Virus record (IMG/VR): IMGVR_UViG_3300030380_001803
Span: 1 to 34,847 of that record
Direction: 5' to 3' (one strand)
DNA length: 34,847 bases
Origin: a virus
Shown: positions 16,301-24,956 of the stretch, one piece after another
Position numbering within the stretch: the first letter of the stretch is position 1
How the letters are laid out: each line of letters starts with the position of its first letter
Notes under the pieces: model-generated
What the model was told of the DNA's origin: nothing
The model's input: the letters and a program-made list of their open reading frames with translations, nothing else
Databases searched by the model: none
Translations under genes and position numbers: made by a program

Positions 16301-17028
16301 CTTAACGCTTTTTTCAAGCCACCCTTACCCGCTTCTGAAGTAAATTTTTTACCCGATAGACCAATACCCAAAGTCGTCAATCCAGCGTAGGTCGATGGAT
16401 CTTTTAACACACCATTAAAAAAACGCTTTGTCCCGTTCCAGGTAAACATTGGTAATTTACCGTAAGTGTCGAGAAGATGTAAAAACGCATAGGCTGCTTT
16501 TGGGTTTTGCTTCACCACTCCAGGCAATTTCATTGACGCATAACCAAATGCTGGCAAGTTGTAGTTTAGCCAGCCAATATGCTCGATGCCCCATTGCCCA
16601 AACTCTTGTGGTGTTTCTGGTGCTTTTTTGTTCTTTAATTTTTCATAAAGCCTAGTTCGATAACTTTGACCAGCTGTAGGCAATTTATTTAGCTGCTGTT
16701 CTCGTTTCTCTTTTATGTCGTACGCATCGTATAAAGCCTTGCTTGCTGCTGCCCATGCCATGCCTTCCCTGGTGTTCGTATCCAGCAAAATATCTTCCGT
16801 GACGCTGCCGTCCTCTTTTTTGCTGATCGCTGGCAGTATGTCTGTATTCTGCTCGTTACCCGCATCATACGCATAGTCCAGGTCAATCAGTTGTGGATCA
16901 TATCCTTGTTCTTTTAGAAAGTCCGTTTTCATGCGCTTGTATCGGGTACGATTACCATTGACTTGAAACTCTTGTCCAAGTTGCTCAAAGTAATCCGTGA
17001 ATGGGTCAACTACTCTCATTTCAGTCAT
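13321..17028 (-). CDS. Very large virion-associated polyvalent protein
   Basis: This 1235-residue protein is the longest product in the window. The N terminus (DPFTDYFEQLGQEFQVNGNRTRY) begins a region with Gly/Ala hydrophobic segments (about 170-320), followed by a long acidic central region. A conserved block near residues 815-850 reads GSIKNDIGHMRITDRR...VEELQSDWSQKR. Another near 1110-1155 has VAGADVHIDRWGDSY, then GTVVPNAAEKVL. Both are recurring modules of large polyvalent proteins of phages, which may be delivered with DNA into the host. I see no metalloprotease or kinase motif. Position suggests the gp16-like large ejection component. It is followed by a terminator at 13250-13275. Confidence 0.7.
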   Translation of the reverse strand: MTEMRVVDPFTDYFEQLGQEFQVNGNRTRYKRMKTDFLKEQGYDPQLIDLDYAYDAGNEQNTDILPAISKKEDGSVTEDILLDTNTREGMAWAAASKALYDAYDIKEKREQQLNKLPTAGQSYRTRLYEKLKNKKAPETPQEFGQWGIEHIGWLNYNLPAFGYASMKLPGVVKQNPKAAYAFLHLLDTYGKLPMFTWNGTKRFFNGVLKDPSTYAGLTTLGIGLSGKKFTSEAGKGGLKKALRLALDPAALTMYEGALYAASDDFFRQKVAIEAGPEVKGGQESYDPVRGLTAAGGGALFGGALYGTAKVGADVAPLAIDAVKGVVNKGAESAKARIKERASGTTLYSNPIGPIADEVISRMGGGGEGPPPGRNLDEFGFYSKAEEALTKVKQEKGTGKQFINQIKNQFNVKEKELYWLGLDKFDNDEKVDKKTLIDTVKQNYVKIRENKYSYKQSPTGDNADITDVNELSFNLTDDTTYDNYASDVNTAIEEFELGRAASGIEDSVYDGLANLIGYHTRSQVEAFENNQLDDFIVASMTEKDVFNSKALYQAYEEGYTNFRDFDGELIDFQSERNDFFDDLARNEYLNNPNRSGFDTLGLNYKIEYDRYDDRFTVYDPRGFALTAHPSSLNEAQVLATQDAYDQGYLLMTDPDEADAIAGAVEQQPGDPAKDAGQPLHASYKLDGGSNYRELVLENTSFQGDPDKDAILKEVGDVITQAENTVLQRDQADNMISRYEILPESEKPEFLRTNNTSEATMKSERVNLQLAVNAALQKKKEVLVKYNMDNNALKNPYNASNRVAALEAGPRTHYGSIKNDIGHMRITDRRTNDGEKIMFVEELQSDWSQKRAAMPSPQNIERAADLQRTGEIVGEAVAAADNLLTGFLGGTLPGAITENTVQLFDNVKNSMKLMLDNDSRLNQFITDLNDGRKNSPDLAQMEQQPIVDVLDDIEINDFYQFMEDYTRQILQPLQYRKNMLEVFDEQTVSDDIFEKITNPMIEAFTNAYVEKAQGKVVGDNLLSESNIRPFIKRNLIQEREKLRPFADLISNFMKGNMQDVTAERAKLQQNQNFLEARKRYGLVARGPFVQKSDDIVELQLKSLIRRAVEEDHKFIVVAGADVHIDRWGDSYTDAFNTHYGTVVPNAAEKVLKQFDKKAKVFYKPVEEISDELDNAVKEVYGVDLQERNDMLIIPISDEMRKSVKQGMSLFELGSLAGGGAAVMGSQMTQQENTEPGI

Positions 17029-17031
17029 AAA

Positions 17032-18771
17032 TTAGCCCCCGAATATGCGTTGTAAAAAAGTGGGTTGATTGTCGTTGGTGTTAACTGGTGGCGCAGCTTG
17101 TTCATTGCTTTTAAATTTTTTGATAAGGTCTAAGGTTTCTAACTCCATGACTTGCATGTTTGGACCTAGACCGCTTGTGTTTATTTTTTGTTTTATCATG
17201 TTGTAGTTTTCAGTAGACATCGGACCCTTGGGCAAGTCATTGATGTCATTAAAAATAAATTGATTTGGTGCAAGTATTCCAATGTTTTCAAAGCTTTCAT
17301 TAAATATTGCTTGTTTTAAAAAATTCGACCCAATGTAATCTGCTGCTTCTCTTGGATTGACGTTATGCTTTTCAACCAAATCATCAAAAGATCGGATAGC
17401 GTCTGTCACGGCTAATTTTTGGGACACCACTAGATCTGGATCATCGAAACGACCGTTGACATCGACACCAAGCGTTCTGAGAAGATTACGTCTTTCGCGT
17501 TTGATTGCGATAGATTTTGGTGTGTTTGACAGCTGTGTTTTCATACGGTTTAGCAGAACGGTTGCATCGCCAGCCGTAAGCTGCTTATTTCGCATAAATG
17601 TCGGAATATCCTCGCGTATTTCGTCAAGATCTTCTTTGCTGTCAGCTAGATCTATTTTTTGATTTAATTCAAATAATGTCGACGCATCTGATTTTGTAAG
17701 ACCAGTTTCTAAGCGTGTTGATTTTAACGCTTCATATTGGGCGACTGTAAGTTCATTGTCATCAAGTGCTTCTTGCAGTTCTATCAGTGTTACTGGCTCA
17801 CCTTCAAAGTTTGGATTGTCGTTTTCCTGGCTCAAGCGTAGCGTGAAATCAGCATAATTTTCTTCTTGTTTTAGAGTTCGCTGTGCTTTGTTATAATCAA
17901 GCTGTTTCTTTTTTTTTGCTAGTTCGTCATCAGTCAAACTATCACGAAGCGTTATTGCTTTGTTTATCAATGTGTTTCGCGCAGATCCCGTTATATTTGG
18001 ATACTGGTCGGGGTTGGCTAGATTGTTGACTATCTGATCGGCATGATCGGGATTGCCCGACACCGCAGCTGCACTAAGATCCTGGTATATCTCACCGCTT
18101 TCTACTTCTATTCTTGTGTCGTTTTCTAATTCAACACGTTTAGCAGCAGAAATTAAGCCAAGGTTTTCCATCTGTTGAAACACACCAACCACTGCGGGCG
18201 ATCGAAATGCTGCGTCCCCAGTATCAACACCTGGTGAACCATACAACTCACGCAGTGCCTTCATACGCTCAAGAGAGTTTCCGTTGTACGCTTGCTTTTT
18301 AAGTGTATTTACTTTTTCAAGATGCGTCGCTAAAGACTGATCGATACGGTTTGCCCGTGCTTGCTTCATAATATTTAAACGACCAGCAAGTATATCGTTC
18401 GATGCACTCGCAATGAAACGACGACGCACTACTGGATCATCAATATCACGACCCAAATCATTGAGTGTTCTTTTTACATTCTCGTTCCAGTTGGTCATCA
18501 TGGACCTTGGGTTACGGTCGTCGATCGCTGCAAGACTGTGTTCTTGTAATCGCGCAGCAAACTGGTTTTCCAACGCTGCTAATTCTGTGGCACGTTGCAG
18601 CTTTGTTTCTTGCTCCAGAAACGTCATACTCGTCCGCTGCGCTTGTTGAAATAAATCACCTTGTGCCGATATTGCTTGCGTAGCTGCTCCGACATTTGCC
18701 TGGACACGCAGTGGTGTTTGCCCCGTACGATTGGTCACGTCGGACTGTGCTGTGTATGTAGGTACTTTCAT
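17032..18771 (-). CDS. Internal virion protein, gp15-like by position
   Basis: This 579-residue protein lies between the gp14-like protein and the largest virion protein, matching the T7 order gp14-gp15-gp16. It is mostly helical and highly charged, without membrane segments. The N terminus (YTAQSDVTNRTGQTPLRVQANVGAATQAISAQGDLFQQ) is like other marine podophage core proteins. It probably forms part of the ejected core/channel. Sequence similarity to T7 gp15 is not obvious by eye, so the assignment rests on synteny and composition. It shares one base with the upstream stop, and the next gene starts 4 nt after its stop. Confidence 0.65.
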   Translation of the reverse strand: MKVPTYTAQSDVTNRTGQTPLRVQANVGAATQAISAQGDLFQQAQRTSMTFLEQETKLQRATELAALENQFAARLQEHSLAAIDDRNPRSMMTNWNENVKRTLNDLGRDIDDPVVRRRFIASASNDILAGRLNIMKQARANRIDQSLATHLEKVNTLKKQAYNGNSLERMKALRELYGSPGVDTGDAAFRSPAVVGVFQQMENLGLISAAKRVELENDTRIEVESGEIYQDLSAAAVSGNPDHADQIVNNLANPDQYPNITGSARNTLINKAITLRDSLTDDELAKKKKQLDYNKAQRTLKQEENYADFTLRLSQENDNPNFEGEPVTLIELQEALDDNELTVAQYEALKSTRLETGLTKSDASTLFELNQKIDLADSKEDLDEIREDIPTFMRNKQLTAGDATVLLNRMKTQLSNTPKSIAIKRERRNLLRTLGVDVNGRFDDPDLVVSQKLAVTDAIRSFDDLVEKHNVNPREAADYIGSNFLKQAIFNESFENIGILAPNQFIFNDINDLPKGPMSTENYNMIKQKINTSGLGPNMQVMELETLDLIKKFKSNEQAAPPVNTNDNQPTFLQRIFGG

Positions 18772-19271
18772 TATGCGTTTCTATAAATATTATACATGTC
18801 TGATGCGCCACTAAGCAGCGATTGTCCCGCCCTCATAACACCCGCTGTTCGTGCCTGGTCGCCATACATTCTGTTGAGTTCGGCTTCCATACGCAGTGCT
18901 ACACCTTCTTCTTTTAATTCTTGTCGACCAACTCTTGCGTTGTAATCGCGTATGGCTATTTCTTCGTCCGCTTCTTGTGCGTTTGCCAGGGCAACCAGCA
19001 ACGGTGTACCACCATCAGCAATCCAACCATTGTAGCGAAAACCTTGCTTTGTCGCTGCTTGTAACTTACCAAACTCTTTGCGAAATTTTTGTATCTTCAG
19101 ACGTTCGGTTTGATACAGCTGTTCCGCTGCAACGTCAGCAACTTGTGCATTTCGTTCGTTTATCTTTGCGTTGTAATCATACACCGCTTCTTGTTGTCTG
19201 CCTTGTGCAACGGATGTCGCTGCGCTTGCAGCGGTCGATGCAACGGATAGTGCTACTTTAATTGGGTCCAT
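18771..19271 (-). CDS. Internal virion protein, gp14-like
   Basis: This 166-residue protein begins with a small-residue hydrophobic helix (IKVALSVASTAASAATSVA), followed by a long helical region with AVYDYNAKINERNAQVADVAAEQLYQTER, KFRKEFGKLQAATKQGFRYNG and a repeated YNARVGRQEL helix. This is the standard pattern of podoviral gp14-type proteins that form the outer-membrane channel after ejection. The start overlaps the acetyltransferase-like gene by 14 nt. Confidence 0.75.
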   Translation of the reverse strand: MDPIKVALSVASTAASAATSVAQGRQQEAVYDYNAKINERNAQVADVAAEQLYQTERLKIQKFRKEFGKLQAATKQGFRYNGWIADGGTPLLVALANAQEADEEIAIRDYNARVGRQELKEEGVALRMEAELNRMYGDQARTAGVMRAGQSLLSGASDMYNIYRNA

Positions 19272-19713
19272 GTCTTATATACGCATATCTAAAAAAATTA
19301 CTCTTATCGGGTCCGAATTTTTGCATCAAACCTTCGTTGGTAAATCCTAAAAAATCTAGGAACCGAATACCTTCTTCAAATTCCTGGTGAACGGTCGCTT
19401 GAATACGTTCATACTTTCTCCGGTCAGAAAGCATTTTATTCCATATTTTCAGTATCTTACGAGTTGTACCTAAACCAACACCTCGGTGTTTTGGCAGTAC
19501 CAGCCAGGCTTCCGCTAGATGCGGATAGATCTCGACCAGACCCCCTACACCAACAACATTGCCATCTTCGTATCCCGTGTACGCTGTCCAATGCTTATGC
19601 GTATTCTGCGTAAACTCGACAAAATTTTGCTGGTCGAATATTGATCCAAAATCTTCGCCACTTCTCATAATATCGTAAATATGATCCGTGTGAAAGGGTA
19701 CTACATAAATCAT
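19258..19713 (-). CDS. GNAT-fold protein at the gp13 position
   Basis: This 151-residue protein has the GNAT order: a beta strand (MIYVVPFHTDHIYDIM), a central WTAYTGYEDGNVVGVGGLVEI, a catalytic-strand region EAWLVLPKHRGVGLGTTRKILK (acetyl-CoA loop of the R/Q-x-x-G-x-G/A type), and a C-terminal FLGFTNEGLMQKFGPDKSNFFRY. T7-like phages encode a related protein (gp13) in this place, needed for core assembly rather than clearly enzymatic. An acetyltransferase activity remains possible. It overlaps the nozzle gene (4 nt) and the gp14-like gene (14 nt). Confidence 0.78.
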   Translation of the reverse strand: MIYVVPFHTDHIYDIMRSGEDFGSIFDQQNFVEFTQNTHKHWTAYTGYEDGNVVGVGGLVEIYPHLAEAWLVLPKHRGVGLGTTRKILKIWNKMLSDRRKYERIQATVHQEFEEGIRFLDFLGFTNEGLMQKFGPDKSNFFRYAYIRHGPN

Positions 19714-21998
19714 TCGTCAAACGTCGTGATCCGTGGATAGATCGACAAAACAGTCAATGGTAGTGCCTGGTCCTGAATAACAACTATGTGTCCATCTGTT
19801 TCATACCCACCATCAAACTCGACTTCTTTGTCGCCACTAAATAACGCAATGGGTTTGTCCATAGCGTTTGCTGATGAACGAAACGGTATTAGATCCGTTA
19901 CACTCTCGCTGCTGCCGACCTTTACACCGACACTTTTGTGCAATCGCACGGTTACATCATTTATTCGTTTTATCTTTGCCTGGGACGTGCCTTGCATGCC
20001 ACCCGCATCTATTCGCATTGTTTGCAGCGTACTTGTGTATGGCAATCCTATGTGTGCTTTTGTTGTTGCGCGATCAAGTGTTACAGCACCGCTGCTGACT
20101 ACTTTGTCGGCATGTGTTGCCCCGTTTGCTACAATGCGAACGGTTTGCCCTTCTAAATGCGTTAGACCCGATATAGTTGTTGCGGAGCTTCCGCTGTAGG
20201 TCAGACCACTATCAACGAAAAACGCATCCTCTATATTCGATCCAAAATCAATCGGCTTCAGTCTTTCTATATATCGCTTTGTTGCGCCACCTATGGTTCG
20301 TGCGACGACGATATAGACCTCATCTTCCGTACCAGTTGACGACGGTATTGTGGCTACGCTTTCAACAAAACCATAGTTGAATGTTGTACCGCTGTCCGTG
20401 AACGTGCCACCTATTTCGTGATCGTGCCAGGCGACAACCTCTTCTTCGCGTCTATACGTCATGCCAACAAACTTGCCGTTTTCCAGAACACACCACACAA
20501 TATTGTCGGGTTCTTGCTGCAACGCTATTTCTTTTATCAATCCTTCGGTAATATTCTCCGACAAGATCGTCAAATCGGGTGCAAAGTAACTGTCCGACCC
20601 AAAACTATAGACCAACTCGCGCAGCTTACGTTTTGCACGTTGCACAAATAGCACAACATTTGCCACGGCTACTGGCTGTATGTTTGCCGATCCGTAGCTG
20701 GCTTGTCGTAAGATCTGTGTGTTTGTTGGTGAAATAGGTTCATCACTCGATGCCCTCACAACAAACTCACCACCCGACGTACCTATCAGCAATGCTCTTG
20801 ATGCTGTCAGATAGCGAATAACATTTACCTGGTTAGACCCAATCGTGTAGGTCAGTGCCGATGAATTGAGTGTACCCGCGTTAAAATCCTCAAAGTCACC
20901 CGACACAGAAAAGAATATTGTCTGTGGTTGTGTTGCCGTATTTGCAAAAACCAAACGCTGCTCAAAGAACACAACAGTCGATGGAAAGCCAGTAGTTGTA
21001 GAAAATGCCCCTAGACTAAATTCTGATGTTGCACCAAGGTTTCCAGTGATTGTTACCGAAGCCCCAGCGTTGGCATCGACTAAATCATTACTTGGCGCAA
21101 ACAATATTGTGTCCGCTGTTACCTGTACGACAACTAAATTATTGTCGTTGTTACCACTGTTGCTGGCTCCGCTGATTGTCAGCGTTTGCCCGACCTTAAA
21201 TCCTTCAAGAATAAAGTTTGCGTTACTGTCTGTTATTCTGTCGTTATGCTCTAGTCCTGTAGAACTGGGATCGCCTTCAGCAAAAGCTATCGTGGTTGCC
21301 GTATAACTTGGCATTAACTCTGTGCGTAAATCCTCGTTTTCTTGCACGGTCGCTGTTACCGTTGTTGCGTTGGTAAACGCGGTAATCTTTGCAAACCCGT
21401 CGTAAAATTTTATTAGTCGACCAACATCTGTTGATGCAAACGTATCTGCTGATGCTGTAACTGTGATGCTGCCCGTACGACCACTAGCTGTAAGTGTCGT
21501 TGCTGTGGTGTTCTGATCGAGCATAGGACCACGGCGAAAGTCTACTTCCGTGATTGTCCAGGCTGTATGCCCTGTGCGTGATATCTTTCGTACCGCATGA
21601 TCGGGATGCACAACATACATAACATCCGCGCTTTGCGTAAATTTTATGTCGGCTAACTGTGCTGACGTGTAGGGTGTTGCAACTTCTACGGCAGATCCGC
21701 TGCTGACCACTTGCCCACCATCGCGATAAATACGAAAATACTGATTACCAAATTCAAGGATATACGTTTGCTCGACGTTGAACTCAAACGGTATTAAGCG
21801 TGTTGCGTTTGCGCTGGTTTTGACTTCGGCTATAAACTCTGTGCCTGGTCGACGTGTTGCTCCACCATGTGCGTGTACTAAAAAATTCTGTAGCTTCTTG
21901 CAGCCGTTTGCGTACTTGGCAATATCGGTGCGTCCATCCAGACGATCGGATAGTTGACCCGCTGTAAAATTCGTAAAAGCTGGTGACGCTTTTGCCAT
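19710..21998 (-). CDS. Tail nozzle protein (tail tubular protein B, gp12-like)
   Basis: This 762-residue protein is the podoviral tail nozzle. The opening PAFTNFTAGQLSDRLDGRTDIAKY, then GCKKLQNFLVHAHGGATRRPGTEFI, is the hallmark start of this family, followed by PFEFNVEQTYILEFGNQYFRIYRDGG. Beta-rich domains follow, including LTASGRTGSITVTASADTF, VVFFEQRLVFANTATQPQTI, and SSALTYTIGSNQVNVIRYL, then a long C-terminal beta domain. It builds the distal tube to which fibres bind. It starts one base before the adaptor's stop region. Length is typical of T7-like nozzles. Confidence 0.92.
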   Translation of the reverse strand: MAKASPAFTNFTAGQLSDRLDGRTDIAKYANGCKKLQNFLVHAHGGATRRPGTEFIAEVKTSANATRLIPFEFNVEQTYILEFGNQYFRIYRDGGQVVSSGSAVEVATPYTSAQLADIKFTQSADVMYVVHPDHAVRKISRTGHTAWTITEVDFRRGPMLDQNTTATTLTASGRTGSITVTASADTFASTDVGRLIKFYDGFAKITAFTNATTVTATVQENEDLRTELMPSYTATTIAFAEGDPSSTGLEHNDRITDSNANFILEGFKVGQTLTISGASNSGNNDNNLVVVQVTADTILFAPSNDLVDANAGASVTITGNLGATSEFSLGAFSTTTGFPSTVVFFEQRLVFANTATQPQTIFFSVSGDFEDFNAGTLNSSALTYTIGSNQVNVIRYLTASRALLIGTSGGEFVVRASSDEPISPTNTQILRQASYGSANIQPVAVANVVLFVQRAKRKLRELVYSFGSDSYFAPDLTILSENITEGLIKEIALQQEPDNIVWCVLENGKFVGMTYRREEEVVAWHDHEIGGTFTDSGTTFNYGFVESVATIPSSTGTEDEVYIVVARTIGGATKRYIERLKPIDFGSNIEDAFFVDSGLTYSGSSATTISGLTHLEGQTVRIVANGATHADKVVSSGAVTLDRATTKAHIGLPYTSTLQTMRIDAGGMQGTSQAKIKRINDVTVRLHKSVGVKVGSSESVTDLIPFRSSANAMDKPIALFSGDKEVEFDGGYETDGHIVVIQDQALPLTVLSIYPRITTFDE

Positions 21999-22589
21999 CT
22001 ATATTCTCGCATTAATAAATTCGTTTGCTTCCAATGTCATACGATCCGTGGCAGTTGTGCTGTTTGGTGATGCACCCTCGACCGCATCCATAAATCGTGC
22101 TTCGCTGACTGTTGTGTCATACTTGGCTTGCATCGCTTGTCCCAGGGACACAGAATTTGTCAACGGATACGCAAAGTCCGCAGCTAACGCGACGCTCAAT
22201 GTTTCGATCAAACCCGCATCATATTTATTTACATCAAGTTCCCTGGCTATGTAGACCAAGTTTAATGCGCTTTCGTCTGTCAAAATTTTTCGTCCTTCCA
22301 GGTTAAACACAATCGTGGTGCTATCCAGGTTTACGGGACGCAGACAAAAAGGATCGGTTGGCAGCGTAAATTGATTAGCAAACTCAAAAGCGGGTGCGGT
22401 TGCATCAGGTGTAAGCTGTACCCTGGTCAACAAACAATTCCAATTATGCGATCGAAACACACGATCACGAATGAAATCATACCGCTGGTTACACAATCGC
22501 GCAGCCTTACTATCTTCGGTAAAAGAGGTAATGTTGCTTGCGCCGATCATGTTCAACGCTGAATTACAAATATCTACTTCACTTGCCAT
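21999..22589 (-). CDS. Tail adaptor (tail tubular protein A, gp11-like)
   Basis: This 196-residue protein shows the gp11 adaptor pattern: SEVDICNSALNMIGASNITSFTEDSKAARLCNQRYDFIRDRV, then HNWNCLLTRVQL, PTDPFCLRPVNL and a helical C terminus (LIETLSVALAADFAYPLTNS...). It links the portal to the nozzle. The gene starts immediately after a strong intrinsic terminator whose U tract runs into GGAATTATT-ATG, so late expression past the capsid block should be reduced. Confidence 0.9.
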   Translation of the reverse strand: MASEVDICNSALNMIGASNITSFTEDSKAARLCNQRYDFIRDRVFRSHNWNCLLTRVQLTPDATAPAFEFANQFTLPTDPFCLRPVNLDSTTIVFNLEGRKILTDESALNLVYIARELDVNKYDAGLIETLSVALAADFAYPLTNSVSLGQAMQAKYDTTVSEARFMDAVEGASPNSTTATDRMTLEANEFINARI

Positions 22590-22598
22590 AATAATTCC

Positions 22599-22625
22599 AA
22601 AAAAAAAGAGGGGGTTGCCCCCCTC
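22599..22625 (-). terminator. Intrinsic terminator after the capsid block
   Basis: On the minus strand GAGGGGG-GCAA-CCCCCTC (22625-22608) is followed by nine U residues (22607-22599). It lies between the head protein and the tail adaptor, the same relative position as the terminator after the T7 capsid gene. Confidence 0.88.
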
Positions 22626-22631
22626 TCATTG

Positions 22632-23096
22632 TTAAGCTGTGACGTACATCATAGTCAGCGCAATAGTACCAGTGCCAGCTGCACCGCCCATTGTCACTGT
22701 GATTGTCTTGCCGTCCTCATTTGCATCAACTTCTTCACCGTTAAGTAAAGCCAAAGTCGCTGCAACGTCAACGATCTGTGCAGATGTCGATGCTGCTGCT
22801 GCTTTGTAAGCTGCTGCCGATGCGGATACGTCAGATCCCGCAGCGTCTTTGTGTGCTGCAAAACCAACGGACAAGGTTGTTGATGAACCCATTGCATCAT
22901 GTGCAAGAAAACCAGAGATTATTCTTGCGCCATCAGGTAATGCAAACATTTCGATTACATCACCAGATGCTAGTGAAGATGCTTCATAGGTTGCCCGCGC
23001 TACTCGTACTTCACCACCAATTTCGTTAGCCTTTACATGCTCCCTGGGGTCGTTCTGAGTAAGTTGGGTTTGTACGTCTGAGTATACAGTTGCCAT
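22632..23096 (-). CDS. Head-associated/decoration-like protein
   Basis: This 154-residue protein follows the capsid gene and precedes the terminator. The N terminus (ATVYSDVQTQLTQNDPREHVKANEIGGEVRVARATYEAS) and later GDVIEMFALPDGARIISGFLAHD, plus the Ala/Ser-rich beta C terminus (KTITVTMGGAAGTGTIALTMMYVTA), match small structural proteins encoded next to capsids in marine podophages. It probably decorates or stabilises the head. It has a clear ribosome site (GGAGGG) and sits 16 nt after the capsid stop, so it should be abundant. Confidence 0.72.
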   Translation of the reverse strand: MATVYSDVQTQLTQNDPREHVKANEIGGEVRVARATYEASSLASGDVIEMFALPDGARIISGFLAHDAMGSSTTLSVGFAAHKDAAGSDVSASAAAYKAAAASTSAQIVDVAATLALLNGEEVDANEDGKTITVTMGGAAGTGTIALTMMYVTA

Positions 23097-23112
23097 ATTT
23101 CAAACCCTCCTA

Positions 23113-23976
23113 TTAAGCTGACTCATCGCATAATATCTGAACTACTTTAGATTCCTCCATCCTGGTGGCTCCAAATGTAGCGCAGTAATATACTTGCGTT
23201 GAGTATGATTTATCGGCTCGTTCATCGATCCTAGCCATAACATCCTTACCAACAGCCATAGTGATGCCGTCGGATGCGAAAGCAAAGCATGTTCTGTTAT
23301 TACCAGACTTTGCTAATCTGTTAGAAACATGGAATGTCATGCCCATGTAGGATGTCAGCGATCCAGATACCAAGGCACGGACCGTATTAAAATCGCTCGA
23401 TGTTACCTGGGTAGTGTTCAACAGACTTTCGATCTGATCTGGACCTACAACGATGTGTAGTGGGATAGATGGATCGACACTTGCTTCACTGAACTTTTTT
23501 CGTGTTTCAATGAGTTTAGCAATAGTCATGTTGGCTGAACCCGCTGCTATTTGCTGTGCAGCTGGAAGTGTAGTGGATGTACCACCAGACTTACCCGTCT
23601 TGGCTGTGCCTGTTGCAGCTTCGATGATTGCGTCATCCATTGCACGACCAATAGCAAAACTTGCTGATTGTGCGTACACGTTGGTTGGATCGGCAAGCAT
23701 AGCTACCTTATCAGCGTCATCGATAAGGTCGCTCCATTCATAGCTGTCCATTGTAACCATTCGCCTGGAATGGGGTGTCTCAACGAGGGGGGTGTCCCCA
23801 TGTCTCGAAGTTCGCTTCACAGCAGCTGTGCTTCCCACCTGGTCAAAGAAAGCCTTCTCACCAGTAACGCTTTCCTGTCGAACTGCGCCACGGAGGATAG
23901 ACCCCTGTTGTTGTGACAACGTGGTAATATTAGCTGAAAACTGCTGCACGAACGCTGTAGTAATTTGATTACTCAT
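23113..23976 (-). CDS. Major capsid protein
   Basis: This 287-residue capsid subunit resembles the PF19821-type family: TTAFVQQFSANITTLSQQQGS, then LRGAVRQESVTGEKAFFDQVG, RHGDTPLVETPHSRRMVTMDSY and DLIDDADKVAMLADPTNVYAQ at the N terminus. A central Gly/Thr-rich loop follows (GTAKTGKSGGTSTTLPAA), then a helix, IPLHIVVGPDQIESLL, and a C-terminal beta domain ending RMEESKVVQILCDESA. HK97-type fold is expected. It lies between scaffold and decoration protein, with a 149-nt untranslated leader (23977-24125) in which I see only a weak CTAAC/GTTAG hairpin. Confidence 0.92.
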   Translation of the reverse strand: MSNQITTAFVQQFSANITTLSQQQGSILRGAVRQESVTGEKAFFDQVGSTAAVKRTSRHGDTPLVETPHSRRMVTMDSYEWSDLIDDADKVAMLADPTNVYAQSASFAIGRAMDDAIIEAATGTAKTGKSGGTSTTLPAAQQIAAGSANMTIAKLIETRKKFSEASVDPSIPLHIVVGPDQIESLLNTTQVTSSDFNTVRALVSGSLTSYMGMTFHVSNRLAKSGNNRTCFAFASDGITMAVGKDVMARIDERADKSYSTQVYYCATFGATRMEESKVVQILCDESA

Positions 23977-24125
23977 TTCGTACCTCTACGTTTAAAGTTA
24001 AAAGAAAATCGCTACCTAACGGAATGTTAGACGAAGGGTTTCAGTATTAGGTCTGCACCTACTGGACCGCGAACGGTTATCCAGGTTATGTATACACCAG
24101 CACTAATCGGGCGATTGCTTGTCGA

Positions 24126-24956
24126 TTATTCTTCTGGTGTAAGCATCTCTTGTAAGCGTAATGCTTCTGATACTGTCCATTCATGCTCTGGATCAGATCT
24201 ATTCCAGAACGGACCGTTTATTCGTTTTAGTTCTGCCAGCTTCGCGCGGACAACTTCGGGTGTCATACCGCCTTGTGTCTTTTCTCCATCAAGACTATCT
24301 TCACCTATTTGTCCCTGGATAAAATCACCAACACCCACAAACGCACGAATAAAATCAGGGTGATCACCTAGTGTCCGTCCATCTGCTAGTTTTAGCTGCG
24401 TAAGGTCCGCTGCGTTAAATTTAGCAATAGCTGCGTTACCAACCTTAACTTTGTCCTCAAACGCTGCGCCGTACTCTTTCATTATCTGTGTACGACCCTC
24501 GTTTGTAAGTTGTTCGGCAGCCACACTGCCCTGATTGACCTGGTCTGCGGTTGCCTTTTGATACTCATTGAGCATCGCTTGTGCTTGTCTGTTGTTCAAT
24601 CCCGCTTTGTGTGCGGTCCCTCTAAACCAATTAAGAAGCCCCTCATCAGCTGTTTGTCCTTCGGGCATCTTTACATCAAGTTTGTAGTCAGTGGCTTCTG
24701 TAGGCTTTCCCATGCGGGTATATACCTCATTCCACTGCTCATCGGATGCGTCGTTGCCTGGTACGGGTATTTTATCCGCACCAATCAAGGCTTGCTGGTG
24801 AGCATGACTTTTTAACAAAGATCCTAAATTCTTGTGTGTTTCAAAAACTTTGTTACCTCTGACTTCTTCTGGTATTTCATTTTTCCAATCGAATGTCGCT
24901 TCAGACGGAGTTGTCGACGCTTCTGTCGGCTCCGCTACCTGTACTTCTTCATTCAT
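24126..24956 (-). CDS. Capsid scaffolding protein
   Basis: This 276-residue acidic protein has the scaffold look of T7-like phages. It has a Thr/Glu/Pro-rich N terminus (EEVQVAEPTEASTTPSEATFDWKN), a conserved VFETHKNLGSLLKSHAHQQALIG block, the PGNDASDEQWNEVYTRMGKPTEATDYKL motif and a helical C-terminal half ending in a charged RLQEMLTPEE. It guides procapsid assembly and leaves before packaging. The start overlaps the Bbp19-like gene by 8 nt. Confidence 0.87.
   Translation of the reverse strand: MNEEVQVAEPTEASTTPSEATFDWKNEIPEEVRGNKVFETHKNLGSLLKSHAHQQALIGADKIPVPGNDASDEQWNEVYTRMGKPTEATDYKLDVKMPEGQTADEGLLNWFRGTAHKAGLNNRQAQAMLNEYQKATADQVNQGSVAAEQLTNEGRTQIMKEYGAAFEDKVKVGNAAIAKFNAADLTQLKLADGRTLGDHPDFIRAFVGVGDFIQGQIGEDSLDGEKTQGGMTPEVVRAKLAELKRINGPFWNRSDPEHEWTVSEALRLQEMLTPEE

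Noticed and set aside
23977-24125. Strong promoter or terminator in the capsid leader
   Set aside because: Only a weak 5-bp hairpin without a clean U tract and no good -35/-10 pair were found.
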